In this document: positions 59,851 to 60,386 of the stretch, one piece after another | How the letters are laid out: every line of letters begins with the position of its first letter | Numbering within the stretch: position 1 is the first letter of the stretch | NCBI GenBank assembly: GCA_023662705.1 | Contig: JAMPIM010000002.1 | Coordinates: 33,683-94,068, forward strand | Length of the DNA stretch: 60,386 bases | Direction of reading: 5' to 3' | Source: Candidatus Gastranaerophilales bacterium | GTDB taxonomy: Bacteria > Cyanobacteriota > Vampirovibrionia > Gastranaerophilales > Gastranaerophilaceae | Position numbers and translations under genes: made by a program | Notes under the pieces: model-generated | Seen by the model: the letters and a program-made list of their open reading frames with translations, nothing else | Database searches by the model: none | Told to the model about the DNA's origin: nothing

Positions 59851-60316
59851 GTGCAAGAGTTTCAAACCCGCTATAAGTAATAATTCAAAGATTCTAATCC
59901 TCGGTTCAATGCCGGGGATTAAATCTCTTGAAGAATCTCAATACTATGCCCATCCGCAAAACCGTTTCTGGAAAGTTATGAGCGTAATATGTAACACAGA
60001 CTTGCTTTCGCTTGATTACGAAACAAGAATCAAAACTCTTTTAGAAAACAACTTTGCACTCTGGGATGTAATAAAAACCTGCTCAAGAGAAGGAAGTCTT
60101 GATTCTGCCATCGAAAACGAAAAACCTAATAATATCAAAGCTCTTCTCAAAAAATACCCGAATATTAAAACAATTTACCTGAATGGGAACAAAGCTTATT
60201 CAGCTTTCAAAAAATACTTCCCCGAACTTTTACCCATCTGTATAAAAATGCCTTCCACAAGCCCTGCCAATGCCCGTTTCCAAATGGATGCTCTTTTAAA
60301 AGAGTGGTCTTTGTAA
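59843..60316 (+). CDS. DNA-deoxyinosine glycosylase (UDG family 6)
   Basis: 157 residues. ILILGSMPGIKSLEESQYYAHPQNRFWKVM is the signature of the hypoxanthine-DNA glycosylase branch of the UDG superfamily, with ALWDVI in the middle and PSTSPANAR near the C-terminus as the second active-site loop. It would excise deaminated adenine (hypoxanthine). It starts in the end of ilvE (eight-base overlap). Confidence 0.9.
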   Translation: MSKCKSFKPAISNNSKILILGSMPGIKSLEESQYYAHPQNRFWKVMSVICNTDLLSLDYETRIKTLLENNFALWDVIKTCSREGSLDSAIENEKPNNIKALLKKYPNIKTIYLNGNKAYSAFKKYFPELLPICIKMPSTSPANARFQMDALLKEWSL

Positions 60317-60375
60317 CAAATTGTTAACAATAAGGCAATTTAATCTTAGCTAAAAACTTTATAAATATAAGGTTA
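60311..60375 (+). promoter_or_regulatory. ACTTTATATA-type promoter with tandem element, gene beyond right edge
   Basis: TGTAAC (60312) and TGTTAAC (60322), then AATAAGGCAATTTA (60329-60342), 13 bases, ACTTTATA (60356-60363), TAAGGTTA. The same order and spacing as at 23164-23238, so a co-regulated gene probably starts just outside the window. Confidence 0.6.
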
Positions 60376-60386
60376 GATATAGGTTA

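Noticed and set aside
1..60386. Mobile element, prophage, integron or CRISPR-Cas locus
   Set aside because: No transposase, integrase, phage structural gene, cas gene or spaced direct repeat array was found on either strand.

Overview
The window looks like chromosomal sequence from a low-GC, flagellated, LPS-making Gram-negative of the non-photosynthetic cyanobacterial sister lineage (Vampirovibrionia/Melainabacteria, most like the gut Gastranaerophilales). This is inference. It rests on a Ycf23/DUF561 gene (a cyanobacterium and plastid family), two ribosomal protein S1 paralogues, a cyanobacterial-style MlaE/MlaF/MlaD set, LptB/LptF genes, a flagellin, a prepilin, both terminal MEP-pathway genes (ispG, ispH) and several secreted proteins of no recognised family. 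I see no insertion sequence, prophage, integrase or CRISPR array. One tRNA is present, tRNA-Gln(UUG) with an encoded CCA end. Coding is dense, on both strands, in short operons separated by clear intrinsic terminators.

Layout. 1-366: two candidate structured RNAs with good promoters, reading left. 367-6889: a 1955-residue multidomain protein with an HD domain and a small acidic protein, each behind a sigma-28-type promoter. 6984-9774: rpmE, a prepilin-like gene, folK, a BaiN/HI0933-type flavoprotein. 9815-12354: a Gly/Asn-rich unknown divergent from a flagellin. 12470-17686: glutaredoxin, panD, small unknowns, PBP1A, a PurH-like transformylase without its partner domain. 17717-24252: an ART-like protein, rpsG-rpsL, ycf23, an lptB-lptF-NAGPA operon, a Met/Gly-rich unknown. 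24372-36163: tRNA-Gln, dehydrogenase, MFS transporter, two radical SAM proteins, rpsT, maf, S1, truB, rbfA, Hsp20, a matrixin-like protein with a broken zinc site. 36342-43781: a candidate sRNA, a phosphoesterase, ispG, dnaG-rpoD, ispH-S1. 43842-50729: secA, amidohydrolase, GT39-like glycosyltransferase, radA, LysM protein. 50730-52085: a regulatory-rich stretch with a 57-residue protein and another sigma-28-type gene. 52135-60316: SDR-bioB-chromate transporters, the Mla-type lipid transport operon, ilvE and a deoxyinosine glycosylase.

The most interesting signal is regulatory. Sigma-28-type promoters (TAAAG-N11/12-GCCG) precede the giant protein, the small acidic protein, the flagellin and the unknown at 51615. 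A second, unnamed promoter type with the core ACTTTATATA precedes the Gly-rich protein (9815-10951), the Met/Gly-rich protein (23275-24252), the 57-residue protein, a candidate sRNA and something just beyond the right edge. Both types, and the promoter at the left edge, carry a tandem TGTAAC-like element with a 10-bp period, about 34 bp upstream of the -35 region, in nearly the same register. This suggests one activator controlling a flagellar-linked regulon whose other members are lineage-specific and undescribed. Nothing in the sequence shows what those proteins do; export through the flagellar apparatus or a role at the cell surface is only a hypothesis.

A second theme is probable leaderless transcription: folK, the gene at 17480, ispG, dnaG, the SDR at 52135, mlaE and the dehydrogenase at 24938 all have a -10 box ending 6-7 nt before the start codon and no Shine-Dalgarno sequence.
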